The notes beneath the pieces were generated by a model. It ran no database searches. It had not been told where the DNA came from and saw only the letters and a list, made by a program, of their open reading frames with translations. A stretch of DNA of 64,000 nucleotides, from assembly GCA_019913005.1 (NCBI GenBank), contig JAIOHL010000162.1, positions 118,137 to 182,136 of the forward strand, in the 5' to 3' direction. The number at the start of each line of letters is the position of its first letter. Positions within the stretch are counted from its first letter, which is position 1. Position numbers and translations under genes: made by a program. This stretch comes from Anaerolineae bacterium. GTDB lineage: Bacteria; Chloroflexota; Anaerolineae; Aggregatilineales; J027. This document shows, piece after piece, positions 18,397-27,681 of the stretch.

Positions 18397-19488
18397 TTAT
18401 GACGGCAGACTTCGTTCAAGGATACGCAAGAAATTTCCACCCAAAATGGCCCGCACATCCTCGGCATCATAGCGTTTTGCCAGCAGGTCTTTAAGCATCC
18501 ATTCATCGGTGATGGTATTCATCGGATAGGGAATAGACTCCGCCCCAAATCCGCCATCCATATCGCTGCCAATCCCCACATGGCGGGCATTTCCAACCAA
18601 TTGGCAAATGTAGTCAATAATATCCACCAGATGTTCACTCCGTACTTTGTCACGGGGGTCAGTACGTTGCCAACTGCCGTTGATAAATTTATTGAGCATC
18701 ACCACGCCAATCACACCGCCCCGTTCTGCCAAGCGCCGAATCATATCATCTGATAAATTGCGGTCACTTTCATAGAAACGGCGTGGATTGCTGTGGCTGG
18801 CGATAATTGGCCCGACGTATTCATCTACCGCTTCATAATAGGCTTTTTCGGCGATATGGGATAGATCGAGAATCATGTTGAGATCGCCCATCGTTCCCAA
18901 AAGCTCATGGCCCTCTCGCGTCAGCGGGCCGGGATGACCCGTACCTCCTGCATAGCGTGTATTGATCCAAGCCAAACCAATCGCCCGCACCCCACGTTCA
19001 TACCACTCTTCGACCTGCTTCGGCTCGATGACCGGGTCAGCACCTTCCATCGAAATCATCAGACCCAGTTTATGTTCACCGACCTGTTTATCATCGGCCC
19101 ACGACGCCAACACTGTCTTTAAGTCAGCCTGCGTTTTAACCAAAATGACCCGTTCATCTTGGTCGGCCAAACGATGATAATAGTCCATTTGGGACATTGC
19201 AATTTGGTAGGCTTGTGCCGCATTTTGATAACTAATCTGACCCGTTTTTATATAGGGCGAGGTGGCAGGCTCGGCAAACAATGTACCGAACGCCACCCCG
19301 ATGCGTCCTAACAGCACATCCGGTAGCCCAACCGTTGCCAACCCGCGATCTTTTAATTGTTCAGGGCGATTATCTTCCATTTGGCGCGTTTTCAGGGCTG
19401 GTTGGCGAAAATCACGATGGTGGACAACATGATTAAATGCAATATCCAAATGGGCATCTACGATAATCAAGGGGTGTTGGGTGGACAT
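18397..19488 (-). CDS. Membrane dipeptidase, peptidase M19 family
   Basis: A 363-residue zinc dipeptidase of the renal-dipeptidase (M19) family with a TIM-barrel fold. Metal-site motifs are DAHLDI near the N-terminus, SMEGADP (bridging Glu), LDLSHIAEKAYYE and SHSNPR. GIGSDMDGGFG near the C-terminus supplies the catalytic or structural acid. It hydrolyses dipeptides, sometimes with D-residues at the C-terminal position. No signal peptide is evident, so it is probably cytosolic. GGAG at good spacing supports the ATG. Neighbours are a DsbA-like gene upstream and a small membrane protein downstream, with no clear shared pathway. Confidence 0.92.
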   Translation of the reverse strand: MSTQHPLIIVDAHLDIAFNHVVHHRDFRQPALKTRQMEDNRPEQLKDRGLATVGLPDVLLGRIGVAFGTLFAEPATSPYIKTGQISYQNAAQAYQIAMSQMDYYHRLADQDERVILVKTQADLKTVLASWADDKQVGEHKLGLMISMEGADPVIEPKQVEEWYERGVRAIGLAWINTRYAGGTGHPGPLTREGHELLGTMGDLNMILDLSHIAEKAYYEAVDEYVGPIIASHSNPRRFYESDRNLSDDMIRRLAERGGVIGVVMLNKFINGSWQRTDPRDKVRSEHLVDIIDYICQLVGNARHVGIGSDMDGGFGAESIPYPMNTITDEWMLKDLLAKRYDAEDVRAILGGNFLRILERSLPS

Positions 19489-19510
19489 TCACAACTCCAT
19501 AAACGAGCAA

Positions 19511-19548
19511 CCCCTCTCAGATGAGTGTCCAAGAGGGGAGATTTTTTT
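19511..19548. terminator. Inverted repeat with T run between dsbA-like and dipeptidase genes
   Basis: A 7-base stem CCCCTCT (19511-19517) / AGAGGGG (19532-19538) is followed on the plus strand by AGATTTTTTT. Read along the minus-strand genes, the A run precedes the stem and TTGCTCGTTT follows. It could therefore attenuate the minus transcript after the dsbA-like gene or block antisense transcription; the direction is unclear. Confidence 0.4.
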
Positions 19549-19550
19549 AA

Positions 19551-20249
19551 TTATTGGCCCGCCATAAGTTCATTTAGAGCGGCTACGATGTTGTATGGAT
19601 TTTGCTGATAGACGTTATTCAGCAGCACAGTTGGGGTGCCGTCCGCATATTGACTCATTTCCTCATAGCCCCGGTTGGCCTGCCGTCGGGCATCCCCGGA
19701 ATTATAACAATCATTGAAATCGTCTTTATCCAATCCCAGTTCCTCAATCGCCGTATCAATGCGAGCTTTAGTAATGCTTACACGATCTTGCCAATAAAAC
19801 AAAATGTCGTGCATTTCCCAGAATTTGCCCTGTTCACCCGCGCAAATCGCAGCTTTCGAGCCTTCTTCACTGCCCGGCCCACCGATTTGAGCGATTGGCA
19901 CGAATTCAATCCGTACATCCCCAGACTTTACCATCTCTACGACGTCCCCCATCGCCTCTTCATGCAATTCCTTGCAGTGGGGGCACAAAAAGCTGGAAAA
20001 TTCTCGAACGACATAACGGGCATCTGGATTGCCTAAATGCCCAACCCCATCTTCGTCCACCGATTGGGGAATCCCCGCATATTTTTCCTCAACACCCTCT
20101 GGCATCGGGGCATTTTTGGGCCGGAGCAGGTAAATCAGGGCTGCTGCTAAGATAATCACCCCCACGATACTCCCCCCGATAAGCATTAACTGGCGTTGTT
20201 GCTGTTTTCTGCGTTGTTTAGTAATTTGCCGTTGAGTGCGACGACTCAT
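19551..20249 (-). CDS. DsbA-like thiol:disulfide oxidoreductase, membrane-anchored
   Basis: A 232-residue protein. Basic residues 1-20 and a membrane helix (about 22-42) anchor it, leaving a thioredoxin-fold domain outside. The active site is CPHC at 89-92 (FSSFLCPHCKELHEE). The cis-Pro loop appears as DGTPTVLLNN near residue 205. It would introduce or shuffle disulfides in exported proteins; 'thioredoxin_4' proteins of this size are common in Gram-positive-like and Chloroflexi genomes. AAGGAG about 10 bases before the ATG supports the start. It is divergent from the dynamin-like pair. Confidence 0.9.
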   Translation of the reverse strand: MSRRTQRQITKQRRKQQQRQLMLIGGSIVGVIILAAALIYLLRPKNAPMPEGVEEKYAGIPQSVDEDGVGHLGNPDARYVVREFSSFLCPHCKELHEEAMGDVVEMVKSGDVRIEFVPIAQIGGPGSEEGSKAAICAGEQGKFWEMHDILFYWQDRVSITKARIDTAIEELGLDKDDFNDCYNSGDARRQANRGYEEMSQYADGTPTVLLNNVYQQNPYNIVAALNELMAGQ

Positions 20250-20428
20250 CTCTCGTAAACTCCTTCATGACCGATTCCAATAGAAGGTTGTCAGTATAAC
20301 GTGTGCTCAGTGTTCTGGCGACCCTCCTGTGTAGTTCGGTTGGTATTTCTATTGTGTGCCTGAAAGTTGCGTGTTATTCTGATACACATATTGGGATATA
20401 AACGCGCAGAAATGGCAGGATTGAACCG

Positions 20429-22486
20429 TTGGGAACCGATAACCCGCTTGTGCCGCCATCTCCTGAAAATCATAACCTTGAGGAGCCACCAAAAGATGAG
20501 GGGCGGTTGACGACACCCCCAACCATCGAATTGGAGGCCAAACCAACGGTGGAGGAACGCCGTATCGAGTTTCCATCGCCGTTGGTCATTGAAGAAGAAA
20601 CATCACCGCCGATTGACGAAGCCCCTGCTCCCGTTGAGGTCGTGGTAGAGCCGTCTAGAAAGTCGCGCCGTGCCGCTCAAAAAGAGACCAAACGCCTTGT
20701 CAAATATCAGGATATTCGGCGTGAACAATTCGAGCTTTTAAGTAAACTTTTGGATACCCTCGGCAGAGTAGATGATTTTCCCGAAGCCCAGATGGAGCAG
20801 GTGCGTGATGCTGTGTTCCACGCCGATCACCCATTTTTGCTGACCCTCGTTGGCCCCTTTAGCTCTGGAAAATCAAGCGTCATTAATGCTTTGTTGGGGG
20901 AGACCGTATTGGAAATTGGCCCGGTGCCAACTACCGACCATATTGCCATTTTGCGATATGGCCCAACCGTCCAAAAAACCCGTGCGGGTGACATCAGCAC
21001 CATTTTCTATCCGGCAGAACTGCTTGAACGCCTGAGTCTGGTAGATACCCCCGGTCTAGAATCGGTCTTCAAAGAACATGATGATTTAACCCAGCGGTTT
21101 TTGCATCGCGCTGATATTCTATTGCTAGTCATGATTGCCACCCAAGTGTTGACGGCAGGCAATCTTGAATTTATGCAGCATCTCAAAGAATATGGCAAGC
21201 GCTTGATTATTGTGGTCAACCAAACTGATCTGCTTGAACCCCAAGATCAAGCTACTGTGGAAGATTTTGTTCGGGAGCAATCGCGTATCCATTTAGGCAT
21301 TGAGCCAATTGTATGGCTGGTCTCCTCGAAACTGGCAATGACGGCTTTTGAGACCACCCCCCGCGACGAGATCATCTGGGATGAAAGTGGCTTTGCCGAT
21401 ATTGAAGAATATCTTGATGAAACGCTGGATGATGCCGAGCGCGTGCGCCAAAAATTGGAGACACCTCTACAAGTTGCCCAAAATGCCAGCCACGAAGCCC
21501 TCAAACATCTGCGTGAAGCCCAAGCCGCCCTCGGTGAACACAAAAAGACGGTAGATAACATTGAGGCCCAAATCCTCGCTTCCGAAAAAGACCGCCAGAA
21601 GATTGTCGAGAAATCATTTTCGGATATTGACCGTGAATGGCAGACTACCGTCGAAAATGGCTCGAAAGCGATCAGTGAGTTATTTCATCTCTCACGGGCG
21701 GTTGGTCAAGTGGGAGCGGGTTTTGGTGAAATTATCGCCCTCGGGGCACTGATTCGACGCTTCCGTAAGCAGACCACTGGCGAAGAAGCCTTTACCAAAC
21801 ACGAAGTCCGGGAGAGTTTGCAGCGAGCCGCCACTGCTGCCGAAAAACTTGGCCCTGCAATTGAAGGCCGCGACTTGGAAGATCTAGATCATCTGGTAGA
21901 CTACACCCGCGATCAGATGCGTCGTCTGCCTGATACGTTACAACAAAAAGTGATCGGCAAGGTGCAGTCGCCCCTCAATTATGACCGCAAATCCCTGCGC
22001 AATATCCGGGGCGAATTGGATGAATTGGTAAAGAAAGCCAGTGTGTTTGAGACAGGACGCCTTGACCGCGCCCTCCGCAGCACCATTGTCCTGATTGCCT
22101 TCTGGGAACTTTTGGTGGTCTTGTTGGCAGTCTTGGTTGCAACAGGCCAATTTAATGCGACGGGTGGTACGGCGACAGGCATCATCCTAATTATGGTACT
22201 TGCGGTGGTTGGGTTGTTGTTCTTGCCCATTCGCGGACGGATTTTGCAGGCGACCTATGAAAACCGTATGACCGACATTCGTGACCGCTATAAAACCATC
22301 TTAGAGCGGGCAGCCAAAGAACAGCTTGCCTATGGAACCCAACTTCGGCGCGACAGCGTATCTCCCTTTACGCGGCTCATTAGCACCCAAACCGAAATTA
22401 CCGATGAGTTGAAACAAGAACTTGAAATTCACGAGCGAGCGATTACCCGCTTGCAGCATAGCCTTTCTGCCTTGTTGAAGGATTAA
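20429..22486 (+). CDS. Dynamin-like GTPase A with C-terminal membrane hairpin
   Basis: A 685-residue bacterial dynamin-like protein. A low-complexity acidic/proline-rich N-terminus (1-90) precedes the GTPase domain. This shows the P-loop GPFSSGKSS (142-150), switch VPTTDHI, DTPGLES (G3) and NQTD (G4). Long helical segments with coiled-coil character follow (about 330-540). Two adjacent hydrophobic helices near 548-600 could insert in a membrane, followed by another helical tail. The start is unsure: TTG at 20429 has no clear ribosome site, and a GTG at 20450 is an alternative. The stop overlaps the next gene (TAATG), so the two GTPases are coupled and probably form a hetero-complex acting in membrane remodelling or repair. 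Confidence 0.85.
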   Translation: MGTDNPLVPPSPENHNLEEPPKDEGRLTTPPTIELEAKPTVEERRIEFPSPLVIEEETSPPIDEAPAPVEVVVEPSRKSRRAAQKETKRLVKYQDIRREQFELLSKLLDTLGRVDDFPEAQMEQVRDAVFHADHPFLLTLVGPFSSGKSSVINALLGETVLEIGPVPTTDHIAILRYGPTVQKTRAGDISTIFYPAELLERLSLVDTPGLESVFKEHDDLTQRFLHRADILLLVMIATQVLTAGNLEFMQHLKEYGKRLIIVVNQTDLLEPQDQATVEDFVREQSRIHLGIEPIVWLVSSKLAMTAFETTPRDEIIWDESGFADIEEYLDETLDDAERVRQKLETPLQVAQNASHEALKHLREAQAALGEHKKTVDNIEAQILASEKDRQKIVEKSFSDIDREWQTTVENGSKAISELFHLSRAVGQVGAGFGEIIALGALIRRFRKQTTGEEAFTKHEVRESLQRAATAAEKLGPAIEGRDLEDLDHLVDYTRDQMRRLPDTLQQKVIGKVQSPLNYDRKSLRNIRGELDELVKKASVFETGRLDRALRSTIVLIAFWELLVVLLAVLVATGQFNATGGTATGIILIMVLAVVGLLFLPIRGRILQATYENRMTDIRDRYKTILERAAKEQLAYGTQLRRDSVSPFTRLISTQTEITDELKQELEIHERAITRLQHSLSALLKD

Positions 22487-24294
22487 TGACCTTGACCAAT
22501 ATCGTACTTGAAGGCCCAATTGTCCAAATCCGGGAACGTGAAGCAAAGCTGCTATTTGATCTTGCCGAACGGATAGCGACGTTTGGTGGAGACGCCCCCG
22601 AAGATAAAAGCCGTCTCATGCAGAGTGCTAATGACCTGCGTGATATGTTTTTCCTTGTAGTGGTGGTGGGTGAGTTTAATGCCGGAAAATCCACATTCAT
22701 CAACGCCTTGCTGGGCGATGAATTGCTGCCGATGGGGATTACACCCACGACGGAAGTGATTGAACTCATTCGTTATAGTGACCGCAAGAGCAAAGAGCCA
22801 AAACTTCGGGAGCAGGATTCAATTCGGGAGTGGACGCATCCGAACACCGGTGCCCCCGGTGTGGCGATTGTGGATTCACCCGGTACTGGGTCGGTGTTTG
22901 CCAAACATGAGCGCATTGCCAAAGGGTTTCTCAGCCGCAGTGACCTCGTCATCTTCGTGATGTCCGCCAAACGTGCCTTTGCGCAGACCGAACGCCTCTA
23001 TCTTGAATTGGCTCGTGACTATGGGAAGAAGGTGATTCTGGTCATCAATCAGGTAGACCTTCTGGACAAAAAAGACCTCAAAGAAGTGGTCAGCTTCGTT
23101 AAACAGCAGATTTCCGAGCTGGTCAATCTCGACCCGCCTATCTTCACCGTATCTGCCAAAAAAGCCCTACAAGGCAAACGCGGCGGGGGTCTCTTTAGCG
23201 GTGGCAGCGGTGATGATACAGGCATGAATAATCTGCAAGATTATCTACGTGACACGTTTACTCGCGTCCCCCCCGCCAAACAAAAATTGGTGGCCCAAGT
23301 AGATTTTGCCGACAGCATCATGCGAAAGTATCAGGGCAAGGTGGGCGAGAAACTCAGCTTGATCGGGGCTGATCGCCAATATGCCGAACAGCTACGTGCC
23401 GAGCTTGAGAAACAGGCCGAACTGTTGGCAGAACAGCTTAATACCACCATGCGTGAGCTAGATCGTATTTTTGATACCTTGCTCAATCGTGGGCGTGATT
23501 TTGTCAATAAGCACCTGACGTTAGGACGTTCACTGCGACCACCAGACCGTGAGGCCATGCGCCAAAAATTTGAAAAAGAGGTTATCGGCACTTCACTCGA
23601 CCAGATCAGCCGCCTGTCCGAAGATTATGTCAGCGCGGTGGTAGACAGCAGTCGTCGTTACTGGCGCAGCATTATTGACCGCCTGAACAAGCTAGAGGCG
23701 TTGATTGAGCAAGAGGTCGGGGGCGTGGATGCGGCCAGTTATGCCGACCAACGTGCCGCCTTGCAGCAGGCCATTGCGATTGCCGACACCGAACTCAAAA
23801 CCTACACCGAAGACAATCTTGCCGAGAGCCTGCGGGACACCTTTGCTACCAATATGTTTGGCTTTACGGCCAGCGTCACAGGTTTGCTCGGTGGGATTGC
23901 TGCGATTATTGTGGGTAGTGCAGCCCCCGGCGCAATCACCGCGACGGTTGTTGGTGTATTAGGTGCGATGGTTGTTGGCCCAGTCATGGCGGTGGGTGGC
24001 ATGGGTGGGGTGCTGCTCTATGGTCGCAAACTGCGCCACGACGCCATTGATGAACTCGAAACCCGTTTAGAAAAACTACGGGATAGCTATCGGCAATCGC
24101 TGGTAGATATGACTGACCGCGAACGAGCACGGTTGCTGCAATATGGTCAGCAAATTCTATCGCCTGTTTTCAGCCATCTCGAAGTCATTGCCAAAAAATA
24201 CCAAGATCAAAAAAGCGCACTTGAGGAATTGCAAAAAGTGTCGGCAGACCTACGTCGAGAAATTGATGCGCTGCAAGTAACCATTGAATATTAG
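22486..24294 (+). CDS. Dynamin-like GTPase B
   Basis: A 602-residue dynamin/mitofusin-like GTPase. The P-loop is GEFNAGKST (62-70), switch I ITPTTEVI, G3 DSPGTGS and G4 NQVD. Helical stalk regions run from about 260 to 460. A glycine-rich hydrophobic stretch (about 465-510, VTGLLGGIAAIIVG to MGGVLLYG) is suited to a membrane paddle, and a helical C-terminus follows. It begins on the TAATG overlap with GTPase A. The paired arrangement recalls tandem bacterial dynamin-like genes such as DynA/DynB-type pairs. It probably acts with GTPase A at the membrane; the target process is not evident here. Confidence 0.88.
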   Translation: MTLTNIVLEGPIVQIREREAKLLFDLAERIATFGGDAPEDKSRLMQSANDLRDMFFLVVVVGEFNAGKSTFINALLGDELLPMGITPTTEVIELIRYSDRKSKEPKLREQDSIREWTHPNTGAPGVAIVDSPGTGSVFAKHERIAKGFLSRSDLVIFVMSAKRAFAQTERLYLELARDYGKKVILVINQVDLLDKKDLKEVVSFVKQQISELVNLDPPIFTVSAKKALQGKRGGGLFSGGSGDDTGMNNLQDYLRDTFTRVPPAKQKLVAQVDFADSIMRKYQGKVGEKLSLIGADRQYAEQLRAELEKQAELLAEQLNTTMRELDRIFDTLLNRGRDFVNKHLTLGRSLRPPDREAMRQKFEKEVIGTSLDQISRLSEDYVSAVVDSSRRYWRSIIDRLNKLEALIEQEVGGVDAASYADQRAALQQAIAIADTELKTYTEDNLAESLRDTFATNMFGFTASVTGLLGGIAAIIVGSAAPGAITATVVGVLGAMVVGPVMAVGGMGGVLLYGRKLRHDAIDELETRLEKLRDSYRQSLVDMTDRERARLLQYGQQILSPVFSHLEVIAKKYQDQKSALEELQKVSADLRREIDALQVTIEY

Positions 24295-24410
24295 GGCAAT
24301 ATCCGGCTGTCCTACAGCAAATTAAGCCGCCCTTCCCGAAAAAAAATGCCAATGATCACTGGGTTTTAGGCACAGTTTGAGCGATGATGAAAGTAAGTAA
24401 GGAGGGCCGT

Positions 24411-24881
24411 ATGTACAATAAAATACTTGTCCCACTGGATGGCTCAAATCTCGCAGAACAAGCCTTACCTCATGCCATTGAATTAGCCCAAAAATTTAGC
24501 GCCGAAGTCCACCTCATTCAAGTCATTGTCCAGTATTCCGGTGCCATCACCCCCTATGAACTTGACTACAAAATGACGGAGACCTTCCGCGAAGCGACCA
24601 TCCGCGAAGCCCACGAATATCTCCGCCGCATTGAAGGGCAATTCCTCACAAAGGGAATCAAGCCTGTCGTGACCAAAGTCATTGAAGGCATGGTTGCGGA
24701 AAGTGTCTTGGAGTACGCCGTCCATCACGGGATTCAATTGATTGTAATGGGCACACACGGACGCAGCGGCATTGGACGATGGGTCTTTGGCAGCGTTGCC
24801 GAAAAAGTCTTGCGTGCCTCGGAATGCCCGGTGTTCCTGATTCGTGCTACCCAAGAGGCCGCTTCCGAAAAACAGGGCTAA
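24411..24881 (+). CDS. Universal stress protein (UspA family)
   Basis: A 156-residue single-domain Usp. It starts with ILVPLDGSNLAEQALPHA and carries the ATP-binding loop GTHGRSGIGRWVFGSVA followed by ECPVFLIR. The ATG at 24411 is preferred over the start 9 codons earlier because AAGGAGG lies just before it and the protein then opens at the canonical first strand. The G-2x-G-9x-G(S) motif suggests an ATP-binding subtype. It is monocistronic, converging with ssb. Its role is in general stress or persistence; no specific partner is evident. Confidence 0.93.
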   Translation: MYNKILVPLDGSNLAEQALPHAIELAQKFSAEVHLIQVIVQYSGAITPYELDYKMTETFREATIREAHEYLRRIEGQFLTKGIKPVVTKVIEGMVAESVLEYAVHHGIQLIVMGTHGRSGIGRWVFGSVAEKVLRASECPVFLIRATQEAASEKQG

Positions 24882-24915
24882 AAACAAAAAGGGACACGGA
24901 TTTTTTCCATGTCCC
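24880..24915 (-). terminator. Rho-independent terminator of ssb
   Basis: The stem GGGACACGG (24891-24899) pairs with CCATGTCCC (24907-24915), nine positions with one mismatch and a 7-base loop. Read in the ssb direction it is followed by TTTTTGTTTTT (complement of 24880-24890). This is a classic intrinsic terminator, placed 25 bases after the ssb stop and touching the usp stop from the other side. Confidence 0.8.
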
Positions 24916-24940
24916 TGTCCTAATCTACTAGAGTCTTGGC

Positions 24941-25345
24941 CTAGAACGGAATATCTTCCGGTTCATCGCTGCCGCTATAGCCACCACCATAGTCCTCGCC
25001 TGACCCGCTGCGTTCGCTTTTGCCACCGAGGAACTTGACCTCACGTGCGGTAATTTCTAGGCTGGCCTGTGGAGTGCCATCGTTTCCGGCATAGGCCCGC
25101 ACCTCAACCTCACCAACGACCATAATCTGCATCCCCTTATGGACATATTGGCTGCATGTTTCAGCCAGTTGTCGCCATGCGGAAACCTTGAACCATGTCG
25201 TTTTTTCGCGCTTCTCGTTTGAATTCTTATCTGTCCATTTGCGGCTGACGGCTACGCTAAATGAGCATACGCCTTGTCCACTGGGGGTATAGCGCAATTC
25301 GGGGTCTCGACCAACATTTCCAATGATGATGATTTGTTGATACAC
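24941..25345 (-). CDS. ssb: Single-stranded DNA-binding protein
   Basis: A 134-residue SSB with an N-terminal OB fold (IIIIGNVGRDPELRYTPSGQ, TTWFKVSAWRQLAETCSQYV, GMQIMVVGEVEVRAY). A short Gly/Ser/Tyr-rich linker follows, then an acidic tip DEPEDIPF matching the DDDIPF type that binds partner repair and replication proteins. It is shorter than E. coli SSB, as is common. The gene stands alone rather than between rpsF and rpsR, so it may be a second copy or simply the relocated main copy. An intrinsic terminator follows. Confidence 0.95.
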   Translation of the reverse strand: MYQQIIIIGNVGRDPELRYTPSGQGVCSFSVAVSRKWTDKNSNEKREKTTWFKVSAWRQLAETCSQYVHKGMQIMVVGEVEVRAYAGNDGTPQASLEITAREVKFLGGKSERSGSGEDYGGGYSGSDEPEDIPF

Positions 25346-25422
25346 GGGTTATAGTCCTTTCCCAAGTTACAGTCTCAGCATGTGTATCGTTTGGAATAAT
25401 CTATTATAGAACAGGCGTTCAT

Positions 25423-27681
25423 TTAATGCAAGAGACTTTTGATTGTCTGTAAGAGTTCGTTCTGGTCAAATACTCCTTTCACAATATAGGCATCCGCGCC
25501 AGCCCTAAAGCCCATTTCTTTATTCTCTGGCGAATCCAACGACGTAACTAAAATAATCGGCAAATTTTTATACTGCGGATGCTTGCGAATTTGTGCTGTC
25601 AATTCAAATCCGTCCATCCAAGGCATCTGAACGTCCGAAATCACAAGTTCTACGGGGCCAGTCTCCAATTTTTTCAGCGCCTCAACCCCATGTGTCGCGG
25701 TAATGACTTCATAACCAGCCGCCTCCAAAATATTCTTCTGTAGGGTACGGGTCGTAATGCTATCATCTACCACCAAAATGCGGCGCTGCTGGGGGGCAGG
25801 CGGGGTCGGCGCGACAATCTGGCGGCGGCGCACGGTGCGGCTTTGGGCGCTTTTCATCAGGTCGCTCACATTTAGGATAATGACCACGTCGCCATTAGCC
25901 AAAATCGTAGCCCCACTGATATTCCGCACCCGGCTGAATTCTGTGCTTAGATTGCGTACCATGACCTCTTGCTCGGCCAAAATATCATCTACGACCACTG
26001 CCAGCCTTTTTTCTGCCGTCGCCAGCACCAGCGCGAACTGGGCCGACATATTTTCTTGGGTAGGACGTTCCAAAAGGTCGTTAAGAAAGGTAACGGGCAT
26101 GACCTGACCATCCAGTGTTAACATTGGTTGGCCTGTCATGCTAAATTCACTCTCTTGGTGATAATTGACTACCCGTGCCACCGAAACGCTGGGAATGGCA
26201 TACGTTTCTTCACCCGATTTGATCATAATGCAATGCAGGGTACTTAATGAAACGGGTAGCGTAATCTCAAAACGGGTACCATCCCCCGGCTTGCTTTGGA
26301 TGGATAATTGGCCCTGCAAGGCTTCGACGGCCTGCCGTACCACATCCAAACCAACCCCGCGCCCTGAAATTTCGCTAACGGTATCACGGGTGGTCATACC
26401 CGGTTGTAGCAAGAGTTCATAAACTTCGGACTCGCTGAGTTTCTCTACATCCTCACTCGAAATCAGCCCCATTGTGACGGCTTTGCGGCGGGTACGTTCA
26501 GCATCAATGCCCCGGCCATCATCCGCTACCATCAAATGTACCCGGCTACCACGCTGCACGAGCGACAGCAAAATCAGTCCCTGTGCGGGTTTGCCAACCG
26601 TACCTCGCATGTCAGGGGTTTCAATGCCGTGATCTATCGCATTTCGGAGCAGGTGCATCACGGGGTCTTTGATTTTTTCCAAAACCTGCCGATCCAATTC
26701 AACGTGTGTGCCCGTCGTCTGGAACATCACTTCTTTGCCCAAATCACGGGCCACATCACGCACCATGCGGCGAAAACCTGCGATCAGAGTCTCAAAGGGC
26801 AACAATCGCATCGCCCGTACCCCGGATTGCAACCCCGATGCGGTTAGCCCTAGCGCAATAGCGTCGTCCCGCAGATTGTGTTCCAACTGCTGAATCAGTT
26901 GGGCCGAATTTTGCATATAATTCTGTGTGTCATGCAAAAATTCCAATAAATCGGCCCATACGCCCAATGCTTCTGGTTTATCGCCAGCGATGCGTAATAA
27001 TTGAATATAGGCCGTCTGAACCGAGCGCCATTTTTTTTGCCAACGGCGGTGTTTATCGCGTAGCGTTCGTAACTGATCGGTGCGCTCTTCAATACTCATG
27101 TGCAGCGAGAGCAAATTGCTGGTTTCGTTCAGCAGCGTATCCAGTTTAGCTAACCCAACGCGGATGGTCTCATCACGGCCTAGCGGGGCATCCGGTGCAA
27201 TAGGTTCAAGTTCGTGGGTGATAATGGCGACATTTGTATTGGTCGAGGTAACTGTCGGTTCTGATGTTTGAGATTTGGGATGAGTCAATCCCTTTAATGA
27301 GGCCAATAGATTTTCTAGCTGAACTTCGCCTGTGCCGCCCAGTAAAATTTCAATGGCATCCAAGCCGTCATATAAAATATCGGCGGCGGATGGAGTCAGG
27401 GCCAACGTCCCGCGCCGAAATTCCTCAAAAACCTCTTCCAGCGCATGGCCGATTTGCTCAATATCGGTGCTGCCGACGGTACGGGCCGCGCCTTTGATAC
27501 TATGCGCTACACGAAACAATTCGCGCACAGTGGCTTCATACTGCTCAGGCGGCATATCGGCGGCAGTCTCAAGTTCCAACAGCAGGCGGTTCATACTATT
27601 GAGGTGTTCCGCCGCTTCCATCTGAAATAACTGCTGCAATTCGATGGTTTGGCGCTTGGGTAATTGAGAGGGGTCAGTCAT
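25423..27681 (-). CDS. cheA: CheA-type hybrid histidine kinase with C-terminal receiver
   Basis: A 752-residue chemosensory kinase. The N-terminal HPt domain has the phosphorylatable His60 in VAHSIKGAARTVG. A linker and dimerisation region follow (about 165-290), then the ATPase domain (HLLRNAIDHGIE, VADDGRGID, SGRGVGLDVVRQAVEAL). A CheW-like coupling domain comes next (about 470-610). The C-terminal receiver (about 630-752) has VVDDS, phospho-acceptor SDVQMPWMDG and a Lys in VKG. The fused receiver is typical of systems for twitching or alternative functions and may replace a free CheY. It overlaps the upstream methyltransferase gene by 8 bases and ends the chemosensory operon. Confidence 0.93.
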   Translation of the reverse strand: MTDPSQLPKRQTIELQQLFQMEAAEHLNSMNRLLLELETAADMPPEQYEATVRELFRVAHSIKGAARTVGSTDIEQIGHALEEVFEEFRRGTLALTPSAADILYDGLDAIEILLGGTGEVQLENLLASLKGLTHPKSQTSEPTVTSTNTNVAIITHELEPIAPDAPLGRDETIRVGLAKLDTLLNETSNLLSLHMSIEERTDQLRTLRDKHRRWQKKWRSVQTAYIQLLRIAGDKPEALGVWADLLEFLHDTQNYMQNSAQLIQQLEHNLRDDAIALGLTASGLQSGVRAMRLLPFETLIAGFRRMVRDVARDLGKEVMFQTTGTHVELDRQVLEKIKDPVMHLLRNAIDHGIETPDMRGTVGKPAQGLILLSLVQRGSRVHLMVADDGRGIDAERTRRKAVTMGLISSEDVEKLSESEVYELLLQPGMTTRDTVSEISGRGVGLDVVRQAVEALQGQLSIQSKPGDGTRFEITLPVSLSTLHCIMIKSGEETYAIPSVSVARVVNYHQESEFSMTGQPMLTLDGQVMPVTFLNDLLERPTQENMSAQFALVLATAEKRLAVVVDDILAEQEVMVRNLSTEFSRVRNISGATILANGDVVIILNVSDLMKSAQSRTVRRRQIVAPTPPAPQQRRILVVDDSITTRTLQKNILEAAGYEVITATHGVEALKKLETGPVELVISDVQMPWMDGFELTAQIRKHPQYKNLPIILVTSLDSPENKEMGFRAGADAYIVKGVFDQNELLQTIKSLLH

